From contig BSWB01000004.1 in NCBI GenBank assembly GCA_033239125.1, positions 58,031,501 through 58,095,500 on the forward strand: 64,000 bases of DNA, read 5' to 3'. Positions 24,823 through 37,256 of this stretch are shown piece by piece (the stretch's first letter is position 1; each line of letters starts with the position of its first letter). The DNA is from Fagopyrum homotropicum (lineage: Eukaryota > Streptophyta > Magnoliopsida > Caryophyllales > Polygonaceae). The position numbers were made by a program, and so were the translations under genes. The notes below the pieces were generated by a model, which worked only from the letters and a program-made list of their open reading frames with translations, searched no databases and was not told the DNA's origin.

Positions 24823-27275
24823 CAAAACTTCAACAACAATAGGAATTTTCAAAGAGGGGTCAGTTGACGTCTTGATCATAGTCATCCCGGATTCTCATAC
24901 TCGAATACAGATGGCACACTCAACCTGCCTGCATCCTCTAGCAATGCTCCACCATCACGCAGTAAACAACCACCCCTGGGATTCAATCAACCTCCGAAGG
25001 ATCAAATGAATGAAATGCTTGAGCAATTGATGGGAAGGTTGAGTGGTTTGGAGAGCACCGTTACTTCTATTTCTAAGGCTCAAAAGGCCTTGGAAAATCA
25101 AGTAAGTAGCAAGGAGGGAGAAGCGCCTAGAGATCTAGGAAAACTCCCAGGAAGGACGGAAAACAATCTTAAGGGGCAAGTGGCGATCACAAATAGAAGC
25201 GGCTTGAAAATCAATGAGCTAATGCCCAAGATTGCGGATAAGGGGAATCAAGTGGTGGTTGAGGAAGATCCACAACTGAAAGAGAAAGAAAAGGAGAAGG
25301 AGCCGGTTTACATACCTCCTGCACCTTATAAAACTCCACTTCCATTCCCTCAATTGAAAGCTAGAGCGCACTTTGATAAACATTTCGGTAAGTTTCTAGA
25401 ACTCATGAGTAAGCTACATATTAATATACCTCTTATGGATGGTATTCTAGGGATGCCTGCTTATGTGAAGTTCCTCAAGGAAATCCTCTCTAACAAGAGG
25501 AAGCTCAAAGGTTATGGAGAAGTAAGCATGACTAAACGGTCATAGAACTTATACAAGTCATGAAGGAGGAAATGTCACCGAAGTTAAGAGATCATAGATC
25601 TTTTTGTGTGTCAATAGGCGTGGGAGAGGTCACCTACAAAGCTTTATGTGATCTAGGAGAGTGTGAGCATCATACCACTTGCATTGTGCAAGAGGATAGG
25701 ACTTGGAGATCCACGACCCGTCAAAATGACCTTATACATGACGGATAGATCGATCAACATCCGGTGGGAATCCTTGATAATATCCTCGTCCAGCTCGGTA
25801 ATTCTATATATTCCTATCGAATTTGTTGTGCTAGACAATCTTGTAGATTATCAAGTTCTGATCATTCTCGGAAGACCTTTCCTTGCAACATTGGGTTTTT
25901 TGGTGAATTGCAAGAATGCTAAGTTCTCCTTCAATAACGGAGGAGAAAAATCTCGGTTCACCCACAAGAATCTCGGTCAAGATCAACATGGGGTCAACCG
26001 ATAATTCACAACATGAGCTAATCTCGGTTGACCACCTCGGCCGAAATTTTCCTAGACGATCCGAGATTCTTGAGTCTTCGAAACGACTTCAAAGGTGGAA
26101 CGTGAGTATTCTCGAATGCGACCACGCTTCTTCTGAAGCCACAGATGTTGCACAAGATGACGTTGGAGGTACGGAACCTTCATCAAAAGAGCCTCCCATC
26201 TTAGACTTAAAACCTCTTCCACAACACTTGAGGTATGCGTTTCTTGGACAAAACTCAACTTACCCAGTCACAGTTAGTGCTAATCTTGATGATGATGAAC
26301 TATGCAAACTGATGCATGTGTTGAAATTGCATAAGAAAGCTTTAGAATATACTATTGATGATCTTGTAGGAATTAAGCCCTCCTTATGCATGCATAAAAT
26401 TCTCATGGAAGATAATCATAAACCTTCACGAGAACCTCAACGACGGTTAAATCTGATCATGAAAGAGGTTGTGAAGAAGGAAGTGCTTAAGTTGCTTGAT
26501 CCAGGTATTATCTTCCCAATCTCGGATAGCAAGTGAGTGAGTCCCGTTCATGTTGTGCCAAAGAAAGAAGGAATAACCGTTTTTACCAACATCAACGAGT
26601 TGATTCCTACACGGTCTGCAACGGGATGGCAAATTTGCATTGATTACAAAAGGTTGAACATGGCGCCAAGGAAGGATCACTTCCCCCTTCCTTTCATTGA
26701 TTAGATGCTCGAAAGAGTTGCCCAACACTCTCATTTTTGCTACTTGGATGGATATAGTGGATTCTTCCAAATCCCTATCCAACCGGATGATCAAGAGAAG
26801 ACTACATTCACGTACCCTTGGGGTACGTTCGCTTACGGGAGAATGCCTTTTGGATTGTGCAACGCACTTGCGAAATTCCAACGATGCATAATGGTTATAT
26901 CCTCCGAGTATATTGAAGAAATTATGGAGGTCTTCATGGATAGTTTTTCAGTTTATGGTTCATCCTTTGATAATTGTTTGGCTAACCATTATCTAGTGCT
27001 AAAAATATGTGAAGACACTAATCTTGTCCTAAACTGGGAGAAATGTCAATTTATGGTTAGTGAAGGTATTGTTTTATGTCATTTAATCTCCAGTCGTAGG
27101 ATTGAGGTGGATAGTGATAAAATCGAGACTATTGAGAAGCTACATCCACCCTCATCTGTTAAAGGGGTAAGAAGTTTTCTCGGACACGTAGGTTTCTATA
27201 GAAGGTTCATCAAAGACTTTTCTAAGATTTCTAAACCATACATTGACTAACCTACTGATGAAGGACGTGGTTTTT
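24823..27275 (+). pseudogene. Element C gag C-terminus, protease and RT
   Basis: C resumes after A. First comes the N/R-rich gag tail with frameshifts, then an open segment 25006-25545 (SGLESTVTSISKAQKALE, FPQLKARAHFDKHFGKFLEL). The protease follows around 25560-25930 with a damaged active-site region (CDLGE then a frameshift). The linker 25950-26070 carries CTCGG/CCGAG words. RT (26190-27240) has YTIDDLVGIKPSLCMHKIL, IFPISDSK followed by TGA at 26534-26536, FCYLDGYSGFFQI and VFMDSF. The second catalytic Asp of the usual FMDD is Ser. A TAG at 26702-26704 precedes the LERVAQHSHF motif. Clearly dead. It is cut at about 27275 by F. Confidence 0.88.
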
Positions 27276-27975
27276 GAAGGAATTTAGTTAAGAATTCCGT
27301 AGAGGAAGAGATTGATACCAAGTAAGAGCTCTATCTTTTAAAGAAAAGTAAAAAGGTCTTAGCTTGTAATTGTTGTTTTCTATTCTTGAGGGTCTCAAGG
27401 TCTCCATCAAGATCTCATAGTTTTGCAGATGTTGATGCGGAGATTCCTTCTCCAGCCCTACAAACTAGCATTGGCGAATCATGGAAAGAACTTGCGGTCG
27501 AAGTTCGTAGTCATGGTCCGCCGGATCTCCTAGGTTAACTCCAGGACGCCTCAGTTGTTTATTGGGGTCCATCCTTTGCCCTAGGGTTTGCGGGATTCCT
27601 GCAAAAGAGCGCCTCGGACTGGTATCCGAGGTGGAAGTACATCGGCCGGGGCAACAGGTACTAGGACCTGCCTCGGTCGAGGGTCTGGAACTGGATCCTG
27701 CCTCGGTCGAGGATATGGGTTCGGTCGAGGTAGAACTGGTCTCGTAGAGCTGCCATATCTGCTTCGATCGCTTCAGTCCTGGTGCGAGTTTCTTCTTTCT
27801 CCTGCTTCAGTTCTTCCTTGCTGAGGCGTAGCTATTCTGACGCCTCCTTTAATTCGGCCTCAAGGTCGCGATTGTCTTGGTCGGCCATCTTCGCTTCTCT
27901 CAAGCGTCGTTTGTATGTCTTTTCTGGTTTGGGATCGTAAGGAACGATTTCCTTTCCAGCGCGGGTTCTTCGCAT
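27276..27975 (-). pseudogene. Element F gag N-terminal part
   Basis: The ATG (complement of 27973-27975) opens MRRTRAGKEIVPYDPKPEK, followed by a charged helix with an in-frame stop near 27828. A linker contains three tandem CCTCGGTCGAGG-type words (27671-27682, 27701-27712, 27720-27730). The capsid-like start and FSLKDRALTWYQS follow. A short internal deletion follows WYQS, and the frame is then lost at the truncation. Compared with A, the helix is interrupted by the repeated palindromic words. Confidence 0.82.
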
Positions 27976-28080
27976 AAACCTAAGAAAAAGAACCTGCGAA
28001 AGTCACTCAAGTAGAGTGGTTAGTAGAAACGGGGGCAGATGCCCCAAAAGCGTACCGCAACCGGCTCGGTCTAGACCAAG

Positions 28081-28098
28081 TCCCCGGCAACGGCGCCA
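28081..28098 (-). promoter_or_regulatory. Element F primer binding site (tRNA-Asp)
   Basis: TCCCCGGCAACGGCGCCA on the plus strand is the exact reverse complement of the site in A and C. It lies six bases from the LTR end at 28105. Confidence 0.92.
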
Positions 28099-28104
28099 AA
28101 AACT

Positions 28105-29854
28105 TGTTCGCTCCAAACGGTGTGTGCAAGCTTTAAATTTATAACCCTAGATGTAAGCTTAAAACAAGGATGCGAACCCGCAGTGTACGGGTCAATCGTA
28201 GTAAAAGCAAGGAATTCCAAGGGTCGATCACAGGGACTTAGTGAAACAAAGTCGGAATAGGTAAGCTATGTAATTACAAACCACAAAAACGATTAAAACA
28301 ATCAAGGATGATAAAAAGTCAATTAAGGAAATATGTAATTCTAGGGATTAAAGCATCTAGTTGTGGTTCCAACTCAAGATCTAAAGATAAGCGGACAAAG
28401 CTGAGATATTTGCATAGGGAAGGTGTTTCTAAAGTGGAATAGATCACCGGGTAAGTCTCACTACTCACTAATCCCAAACCGTAACTCCTATTACCGGGTA
28501 AGTCTCAAGGAATTAAGGAAAAGAACTATAACCTCAAACTAACACTCCAACTAAGGGAATAGAATTAACCTTTACCAGGTAAGTCTCAAGCTAACTCACA
28601 AAGATGGGATGAAAGCACACTCAAACCCCAATAAAGGAATAACCTTTATTACCTACGCTTATGATCTTAAGTAAACAAACAAAGGAATTACCGGGTAAGT
28701 CTCATCCTAGGCTTGTATTGAACCAGGAAAGGTGTAATAAGGATAGGATTTGGCAAACTCTAACACTTATCTCTCAGTTTCGTATCAAATAAGTCACCTC
28801 GGTCAAAAGAATTCCACCCCGGCCGAGATGTTCATCGACTGAGCGAGATGCTTTAGGGTTAAGGATAAAGACTCGAGCTTTCAGGGTCCTACTGTGATTA
28901 AGATTATTCTATCATTGTTTTTCCCACAACCTTCAGCCAATAACCCTAAAATCACACAAGGAAATTAGCCAATCATCATCATGAATGCAATAATTAAATA
29001 TATGGGAAGAAAGAGAATAATTGAACAAGATAACCTTAAGAGAAAGGCTTCAATAACTGAATCAATTATCAAACAACAAGCGTTCTTTGGATTAAAATCC
29101 AACAAGACAAACGACAACGAAGGGAATCTAAGAGAATCTTACAAAACCCTTCACAAAGCTATAAAAGCTATAAATTTCCTTCTTCAACCTTCAAAAAGGT
29201 TCTTCAAATCTCCCAGCTGGAGTGGGATAAGCAGGTTATCTATGGTATAACGGATGTCTAAGTACTCCCCGGATTTGTGGGAAATCTGACCCTTTTTATA
29301 GGAAAATTACTCTCCAAAGATAAGATATCTTAGAAAGATCTCTTCCCATAAAAATTGGTAAAATATATGGGCTAACTTATCTTCTTCCTTCCAGAAATCC
29401 AGCCTAAAAAGATAAGATCCTCCTTCCAAAAATAAAAGATCTCAGCCAAGAATAAAATATCCTTGCCGCATCCAAGGTGTTCGCCTCGGTCGAGTCGGCT
29501 CCTCTGGATCACCTCGGTCGAGGTGACTCTGTGGTCAACCGAGGTGAATCAAAACTGAATGTGAAATCTCTCAAATCTGGTCCAAAGTGAATCTTTAATC
29601 CAATTCCATGATTCCTGGATTATTCCTTAAGCTCCTGAATGTAGCTCCAATGACTCCTTAGCTTCTTTTGCTCCTTTTTGATGCAAAATGTGCCATTTTA
29701 CCTACGATTACAACGAAACTTGGTGTAGACCTCGATTCCCGCAAAGGTAGATGAAACGACAATATAATCAACTAATATATATACAAACATGCAGATTATT
29801 GAAAATAAAATGTCTAAACAGGTCCCAAAATATAGACAATAATTCATGCTATCA
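28105..29854 (-). repeat. Element F LTR
   Basis: 1750 bases in reverse orientation, of the D/E/C family. TATA element (TATAAAAAGG in reverse) is at 29291-29300. Four ACCGGGTAAGTCTC words (reverse of GAGACTTACCCGGT; one reads ACCAGG) start at 28446, 28493, 28574 and 28690. CTCGG/CCGAGG words cluster at about 28800-28850 and 29480-29560. Confidence 0.92.
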
Positions 29855-31690
29855 AATGTCTAGATTCTTTCTATAAGTTAAAGGAAGCATTGATATCCAC
29901 CCCCATCAATCAAACCCCGGATTGGAATCTCCCCTTCAAGATTATGTGTGATGCTAGCGACGTTGCCCTAGGAGCCGTACTTGGACATAAGAAGGATGGA
30001 CGCACTCATGCCATCTAGTACGCTAGCAAGACGCTAGATAAGGCTCGGCTGAACTACGCTACCATAGAAAAGGAGCTTTTGGCGGTAGTTTACGCTTTTG
30101 AGAAGTTTTTTTCCTACCTTGTGGGAGCGAAAGTAATTGTCTACACCGACCACGCCACAATTCGGTATTTGCTCACCAAGAAAGATGCAAAGCCGCGGAT
30201 TATTAGATGGATCCTCCTTCTGAAAGAGTTTGATCTAGAGATCCGGGATAAGAATGGATTCGAGAACTCAGTGGCGGACCATCTCATCAAGCTTCCTCCC
30301 ATCGCCATAGAGAGATAGATGATGTGCTTATCGACAACTCATTTCCAGACGAGCCGTTACATTTGATAGAGGAATGTAACCTCCATATCTCCAAAGGTAA
30401 TGAACCATGGGATGCTGATATTGTTAATTATCTTTTTTGTAAATAAATACCTCCGGGATTTTCCTACGCACAAAAGAAGAAATTCTTTAAGGAAGTGTGT
30501 CACTACTATTGGAATGAACCTCTACTCTTTAAGAAAGGTCCATATGGGATGATAAGAATATGTATTCTGGAAGACAAAGTGGAGAGTGTTATAAGGCATT
30601 ACCATTCGTTGCCTTGTGATGGCCATGCTAGTTCACACAAAACATGTGCCAAGGTACTTCAATCCGGATTCTTTTGGCCTACTTTATTTAATGATGTGCA
30701 ACAATTTATTGTTTCTTGTGATGCTTATCAAAGAACAAGAAACATCTCAAGGAGAAACAAGATGCCTCTCAACAACATCCAAGAGGTTGAAATCTTTGAC
30801 GTATGGGGAGTTGATTTTATAGGACCTTTCCCATCTACTTGTGGGAACCTATACATACTCTTAGAGGTGAATTACGTTTTTAGATGGGTGGAAGTCATTG
30901 CTTCTCCCACTACTGATGCCACGGTGGTAGTGAAATTCTTCAACCGGACGATCTTCCCAAGATTTGGGACAACCCGAGTTATCATTAGTGATAGAGGGAC
31001 ACACTTCACTACCCGGAAGTTCGAAGCACTTATGTCGAAGTATTGGGTCACACAAAAGGTAGAAAATCCTTACCATCCTCAGACTAGTGGACATGTTGAG
31101 ATATCAAACAGAGAGACCAAAGGAATCCGCGAGAAGACCGTCTCTAGAACGAGGAAGGATTGGTCCATGAATATGGACGATGCACTTTGGGCATATAGCA
31201 CAGCGTTTAAGACTCTCATAGGCACAACACCTTATAATTTGGTATATGGTAAGTCTTGTCATCTTCCGGTGGAATTAGAGCACAAGGCGTATTGGCCAGT
31301 CAAGTGGCTGAGTTTTGACATGAAGGAAGCCAGAGAAAAACGGCTTTTGGATATTAATGAACTAGAAGAAATCCGCTTGAACGCCTATGAGAACACAATG
31401 ATTTACAAAGCACAGAGAAGTGGTATGACAAGCATATCATCCCAAAGGAGTTGAAAGAAGGGGATCTTGTCCTTCTCTTCAACTCTCGACTCCACCTCTT
31501 TCCCCGTAAGCTCAAGTCTAGATGGATTGGACCTTATATAGTGAAAAAGATTTATCCCCATGGTACAGTTAAAGTATGGGTTAATCATTGTGGACGCTTT
31601 AAAGTCAAAGGACATAGGCTAAAGAAGTACACACAGGAAGTTCCAGTAGAGAGGATTGCCTCCTTCGCCTTATTTGACCAAACGGAGTTA
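29855..31690 (+). pseudogene. Element C RNase H and integrase
   Basis: C's pol resumes after F with LDSFYKLKEAL and RNase H (CDASDVALGAVLG, then TAG where Tyr is expected near 30018; TDHATIRYL; VADHLIKL). Integrase lies in an open run 30495-31454: the zinc domain has HYHSLPCDGHAS and CDAY, so the last Cys is Tyr. The core has VDFIGPF, IISDRGTHF and SGHVEISNRET, so D, D and E are present. A frameshift near 31430 moves the C-terminal domain to 31451 onward. The downstream frame has no stop at the expected position and runs through the hairpin module to 31750. Confidence 0.9.
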
Positions 31691-31739
31691 GGTCCAGCTA
31701 GCGACCTTAAATCAAGCGCTTCTTGGGAGAAAACCCAAG
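31690..31739 (+). promoter_or_regulatory. Twin hairpins after pol (C)
   Basis: AGGTC-CAGCTAGC-GACCT (31690-31707) and CTTGGG-AGAAAA-CCCAAG (31722-31739). Stem sequences are shared with D and E but differ from A and B at paired positions. Confidence 0.6.
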
Positions 31740-31905
31740 GTAATTCCTAGTTTTTTCTTTCGAGATTAGAACAATTTTTTTTATTGTTCTGTTTGTCATT
31801 GTGTTTTTGGTTGGAGAACTTAGGTACATCCCGACAAGAATGAACGATCACGATGCCATGAGATCGCTTTTAGTATGAGACTTTAAGGACGTTGAGAGAA
31901 GAAGA
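31740..31905 (+). other. Start of C's 3' region and junction with H
   Basis: T-rich sequence follows the hairpins, then a change near 31,900 into minus-strand gag of element H. No LTR end, target duplication or polypurine tract is seen at the junction, so it is a truncation or recombination breakpoint. C's 3' LTR does not occur in the window. Confidence 0.6.
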
Positions 31906-33015
31906 AAGAGGAGTTTCTTGGTTCTTCAAAGTTGAAACACACAATTCCCTCACGGACTTTAACTCATTGATTGCATCAAGCTTGTAGTTGCTCATGGTAA
32001 CTTCACTAACTTCATAAGCTCCTGGTTTTCTCTCATCACTCTTCCTATGGGAGTATTTCTCTATTACCAATGCTTGTTTCTCTATGAACTCCCAAGCCTC
32101 ATCCATATTCTTCTCCATAAAGGTTCCTCCGGAAAGCGATTGGAGCTTGAATTGAGTATCCTCATCAAGCCCCTTGAAATATATCTCCAATATCTCTATA
32201 TTGAAGATTTTGTGGTGTGGACAATCTAGGAGGAGATCCTTGAATCTATCCCAAGATTTGAATAGGCTCTCTTTATCCTTTGTGGTGAAGGCATTTATCT
32301 TCCCTCTTAGTTCGGTTATCTTGCAAAGCGGGAAGAACTTTGTAAGAAACTCGGTTTTTATCTCCTCTTAAGTAGCCACTCGTCCTAGTGGTAAGGATTG
32401 ATACCAAGCCAAGGCTTTATCCTTAATTGAGAACGAGAAAGCCCTAAGCTTATGGCTGTTGCTCTCCAATTTAGGCGGTCTTAGAGTCTCCATCAAGATC
32501 TCATAGTTCATCAAGTCTTGATTCGGTCACTCTCCTTCCATCCCTCCAAATTGATTGTGTCGAATCATTTGTAGCACTTGAGGGTGGATCTCATAGTCAT
32601 GAGCTGCAGGATCTCCTAAATTGACACCCGGAAGATGTACTCTCTGAGCCGGATCCTTTCTTTGGCCAAGTCTTTGTGGCTCCTCAATAATAATCAGCTC
32701 AACCCGAACATGCACCGTCGGTTGAGGCGGTGGTGGAGGTAGTTGCTGATAAAGATTAAGCTCCCTTTGCACAAGAGTTTGCCTAATTTCCTTAATTTCC
32801 CTCCTAGTAGCTTCTTGCCTCTCATATGCAAGTCTCCTCTCATTTTCAAAAGCTTCATCCATAAGCCTTATTTGCTCTAAAGCTTCCTTCAACTTAGCCC
32901 TAAGGTTTGCTTCGGCCATCTCCTTCTTCTTTTTGGTACCTTTGGATCTCGTCTTAAAGGTCTTCTCCGGTTCAGGATCAAATGGAGCCAAAGCCTTTCC
33001 ATGAGTTCTTCGCAT
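31906..33015 (-). pseudogene. Element H gag
   Basis: The ATG (complement of 33013-33015) opens MRRTHGKALAPFDPEPEK, closest to the gag of A. It is followed by the charged helix (about 32780-32950), a proline-rich run, capsid motif MIRHNQFGGMEGE, a frameshift near 32525, and FSIKDKALAWYQS. The tail region runs to LKNQET, where the gene is cut at about 31,906. Several stops are present. The upstream in-frame extension to 33063 lacks an ATG. Confidence 0.85.
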
Positions 33016-33140
33016 GCACCTAAAGAACGGGAGATTTCTTAAAAAATCAAAGACACAAACCAAACAAGGTCACAAGAAAAAGAAAGACCTAAAATATAAA
33101 CTATAAATAATCACACACAATGATTCAATCTAGATCTAGT

Positions 33141-33157
33141 CTCCGGGAACGACGCCA
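33141..33157 (-). promoter_or_regulatory. Element H primer binding site (mutated)
   Basis: CTCCGGGAACGACGCCA is a mutated reverse complement of the tRNA-Asp site, placed between gag and the LTR end at 33164. Confidence 0.75.
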
Positions 33158-34098
33158 AAAACTTGTTACGCTAGAAATGTACGACACAAATCCGAGGCAA
33201 GAGTACCAAGAACTTGTTTGCCCAAAACATGCACACGAAATTCTTACAATTTATAACTCGGTTTAATCTCCTAAACTCCTAGCGAACCCACATTGTATGA
33301 GTCGTTTCGTAGAAAGGAAAGCATTGCGAGATCGAACACAAAGACTAAGGTGAAATTAAATCATGCAATGATCATGGATAGTATGCGTCTAGACTAAGAA
33401 AAGAGATAGGAAATAAATAAATGAAAATCATATTTTTTTGGATGGGTTTTATGGTGATCAAACAAGGATCACATTCATGCAATGTTACTAATCAATTAAC
33501 AACACAAACATGGAATGTAAGATCAAAGTATGAAAAGAGGATTAGATAGATTCGGCTTTCCGGTTATGGCATGAAATCAAGTTTCTAATCAACAAAGGAC
33601 AAGTTGTTGTATGTTGGGATAGAGTGTTTCACTAATGGGAAAAATCACCAGGTAAGTCTCATATTCACTAGTCCCGTACCAAGGTCTTATTACCGGGTAA
33701 GTCTCGGGAAGGCAAGTCCTAGACACAATCCTAGCACACTCAACCGAATAGCAGCTTTTTTGGCTCATTACTACCTAGAGTTCGTTATCTTGTATACCTA
33801 AGAGCGGGAATTACCGGGTAAGTCTCTTCCCTCACTTATTTTATTAACATAGGTCACCCTAATGCTAGATTAGTCCAAAAAAACATTAGGACTTAAGCTC
33901 TCAAACTTCCTACCATGTAGATACATCATGATAAGAACAACACCACAACAATCTCGGATGGCTCTTGAACATCTCGGCCGAAATGGCATGAAGAACAGGC
34001 CGAGATCCTGAACTGAGCTAGGGTTCGAGCATGCAAGCTATCCTAAAGTACATTCAAGCTCAATCTATCATCATCCTAGCCATAACCTTCCATCCATC

Positions 34099-34584
34099 TG
34101 TAATACCCCGATTCCACGGGACTCGGAGTGTCATAGTGGGCTAGAATCTCACAAAGGATCTTGACCCTAGCCTGACAACAAGTTCACTGGAACTTACAAA
34201 ATGACATTGACAAATATAAAACAAATGCATAAAATTGTATAAACTGTACAGCCAAAAGGTAAAGACATCATAGCCGAGTATAAACAACATCCTCACACAA
34301 GAGGTAACAAAAGATCATCCTCACGCAGGAGGGAAAACATAAACAACCCCAAAAGACCACAACCATCCTATGTACGAGAGGTCCTCGGCCTGCCACTCTG
34401 CTAGATCACTCAGTAGCACGCCTATCCTGTAGGGCATCTACAACATGGTAATAAACCATTAGCTAATCATACATATATAGAGTAATGCATAAGAACAAAC
34501 ACAATCAAGTAAGGATACACACATCAACATGATATTACACATTACCCATTTATCATCTGTAAAAAATAGTCATTCACTCAAATC

Positions 34585-34624
<40 letters not shown>

Positions 34625-36053
34625 GAATGTATATGACACGAGGACTGATACATCCGCGCCTTTGAGTGCAATATCTAGTTGTACGAGTATCGGTCACACA
34701 ACCCATGTACCCTATGGGAGTGGATTGCGCCCTTCCCGTAAACCAGTATGGCCTGACAACAGAGAACCTCCCAGACTCCACGGCGGGATGAAAGGGAAAG
34801 GTAATCACAACCACACAATGGGGCAACCAATAAAACATAGGTCGGTATAAACGACAACTCATGCTATCATAGCAAACATATGAAGCACACACCACTCATG
34901 CAAACACCCAATATAAGGATGGCAGCTAAGTAAGTCCTACGGACTTACCTCAACCACGGACAATCCTCAAACAGGATCAACCTCCAATCCTGAGAGGTAC
35001 ACTGCCCAATAACAAGACATATAGATATGTAAATCTCCTAGTAATCAAACGGGTCACACCTAGACCCAAGGGATCCATAGGATCATCCTCAAACTCAACC
35101 TCACAACCTATAATCCTCAAAAGCCATAACCGGCTCAACATGATCATAACATCATCCTAACACTCTCATCTAACCCTAGCATGGCACTACACTCCTATAC
35201 TAGGAAAGGAAGAGGCAAAACCAAACATAGGCCAGTCTAGAAGCAAGACACACCTGCAGAACAAAGGGCAAAGCCAAGCTGATGCTGGTGGCCGCAAGGG
35301 CGGCTAGAAGGTGGCACGGGGGCGGATCACATCCGGCGCTGGGGCGGTCCAAAAGGGGAACAGGGGCGGCTGGTGTACAAACGATGCACCTCTGGCTGTA
35401 CTTTGCGTCTTCACTTGATCTTCTTCACTCCTTCTTCATCCAGCAACCATACACATACATAAACATACATATATACATCAAAGGAAGCCAATCAAGGCTG
35501 CCACAAGATCAATCTTGTGGATCCTAAGCTAAAGAGAAAGGAAAGAGCATAGAAAGGAAGAAAAGAAAAAAGAAAGGGGAGAAGGAGAGAGATCTCACCA
35601 AGCTGAACCTTAACAAGAGCAGAACTCCATCAACACCTCAAGGTTGGCTCCATCTCAAGCACAGTAGCAACAATCCTCACAATCAGCAACAAATCCAAGC
35701 TCACAAGCACACAAACTCACACAAACTCACACAAACTCCAACAAAGATCAAGAAGAGATCCAAGGGAAGAAGATAGGAGAAGATGAACGTAGGGAGAGAG
35801 ATGAAGCTGTAGATGAGGAACCCTCATCAGAAGGAAAGAGAAGAAGGTTATAAAGAGAGGTAAAGGGTAAAGCACGGGTCAAAGGGTCAACAAACACGGC
35901 TGCAGCTGCACAGAGCCGCAGGGGCGGACCCTGTGAGGCGCAAGTGCGGCCCAGGCAAACCGCAGGGGGGGCCTCTCGGTCACGCAGGGGTGGTCCAGGC
36001 TAAAACCAGGTCCTCAGCTCATATACTTAGCAACTTGGCAACATGCTCTTACA
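34099..36053 (-). repeat. Element G 3' LTR
   Basis: 1955 bases. Reversed it starts TGTAAGAGC and ends GGGGTATTACA. It holds a TA microsatellite (about 34587-34617). G-rich words of the form CCGCAGGGGCGG and GGGGCGG recur at about 35290-35370 and 35920-35995. Reading frames on either strand are low-complexity and not credible genes. Confidence 0.88.
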
Positions 36054-36650
36054 TCACACCCCCCTAAAAACAGGTTTTTGTCCCGAAACTTGCAAAACCT
36101 CAAATCCTCTCGGACCCATAAGCCGAGGTATAACCCTCTCTCTCTATCGGAGGTATCACATCTCCGCTCGAAAGATTATGACCTATATCAATCTATCACC
36201 TCAAACATGAACATGAAGGAATCATCAACTCCAGAAAACAGGGCCATCACGCTAGCCAAAGGCGTAGAGGAATCACATCTCTCGCCATACCACATCACAA
36301 GGCATAGAGGAAGCACATCTCTTGCCAAACATACTCATATACATCGCATGGAGGAATAATATCTCCAACGAAACTATGTCCATCAAGGTAGCGTGGAGGA
36401 AAGAACCATCTTCAGCTATATCCTAATCACACTCAAATATAACGGAGGAAAGAACCATCTCCAACTATAAATATGAATCATACTCAGATAACATGGAGGG
36501 AATAATCATCTCCAACTATAGTATCAATCATGCTAGCACAACAAGATCTATTAAGATCATAACATATCACATCCTCGCTAGCACGAAAATAAACACATCA
36601 AGGCATATAAGCACATAAGCACAACATTCATCAAGATAGCACTAAGATTT
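36054..36650 (-). other. Element G polypurine tract and 3' region with degenerate repeats
   Basis: Just inside the LTR, CACCCCCCT (reverse AGGGGGGTG) is the polypurine tract. Then 36130-36510 holds about seven imperfect units built on (C/G)ATGGAGGAA...ATCTC, spaced about 45-60 bases. No coding sequence is seen. Confidence 0.7.
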
Positions 36651-37256
36651 GCTCATGCTCCTACAAATGGATCTATCTCGACATAAACTCTGGATAGTTC
36701 CTATGGATACTATCCTCAGTCTCCCATGTTGCCTCATCGAGTCCTCGTTTTGATCACTATGTCCTCAATATGGGAAAGTCCTTCGAATGCAGGCGTCTCA
36801 CATCTCATTCTAGAAATGTAATCAGATGCTCATCAAAGATGTGGTTCAGCTCAACCACTAAATCATCCTAACTAGTAAGGTGTCTCGGATCTGGTGTGTG
36901 CTCTCGCAGTTGAGACACATGCAACACAGGGTAAACACCATCTAACCCCGGAGACAAAGCTAATCTCTATGTTACCTTCACAACTCTGTTCAAGATCTTA
37001 AGTAAACCGACATATTGGGAACTTAGCTTCCCTTCTATGCTAACATGTTCTGACGTCTTGCGTTAGAGATACTCTAAGCTAGACATGAGCTCTCACTCTG
37101 AACTCTAGAGGTTGACGCCTCCTTTCTGAATACGACTTCTGGCGACTCTATGTAGCCAGCATTCTTTCTCTAATCAACGCTACTCGAGCCATATCATCTT
37201 GAATCTGCTCTGGCGCTATCCCGCTAATACTGCTATGCTCATCCTAGCATAAAGGT
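36651..37256 (-). pseudogene. Element G integrase C-terminus
   Basis: On the minus strand, broken frames match the end of plant chromovirus pol: a motif like RRQPLEFRVRAHV, then a G-K-L-S-P-region remnant, then an EATWETE-like segment near 36730. Several stops are present. It is the continuation of the integrase at 50207 onward, separated by element E. Whether a functional chromodomain was present cannot be judged. Confidence 0.65.

Larger units (their letters stand above)
27276..29854 (-). mobile_element. Element F, inverted truncated Athila-type copy
   Basis: On the minus strand this reads LTR (29854 to 28105), primer site, leader, then gag N-terminus and part of capsid, ending abruptly at about 27276 inside C's pol. 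Only one LTR is present. The outer LTR end is intact (TGATAGCATG read in reverse from 29854), while the inner end lacks protease, pol and 3' LTR. No target duplication can be paired, which suggests a large deletion after insertion. Confidence 0.88.

Noticed and set aside
27562..27824. Glycine-rich plus-strand ORF
   Set aside because: It is the antisense of F's gag linker with repeated CTCGGTCGAGG words.
34578..34895. Minus-strand open frame in G's 3' LTR
   Set aside because: It includes a TA repeat, lies wholly in the LTR and recurs as a diverged frame in the other LTR copies. No known domain.
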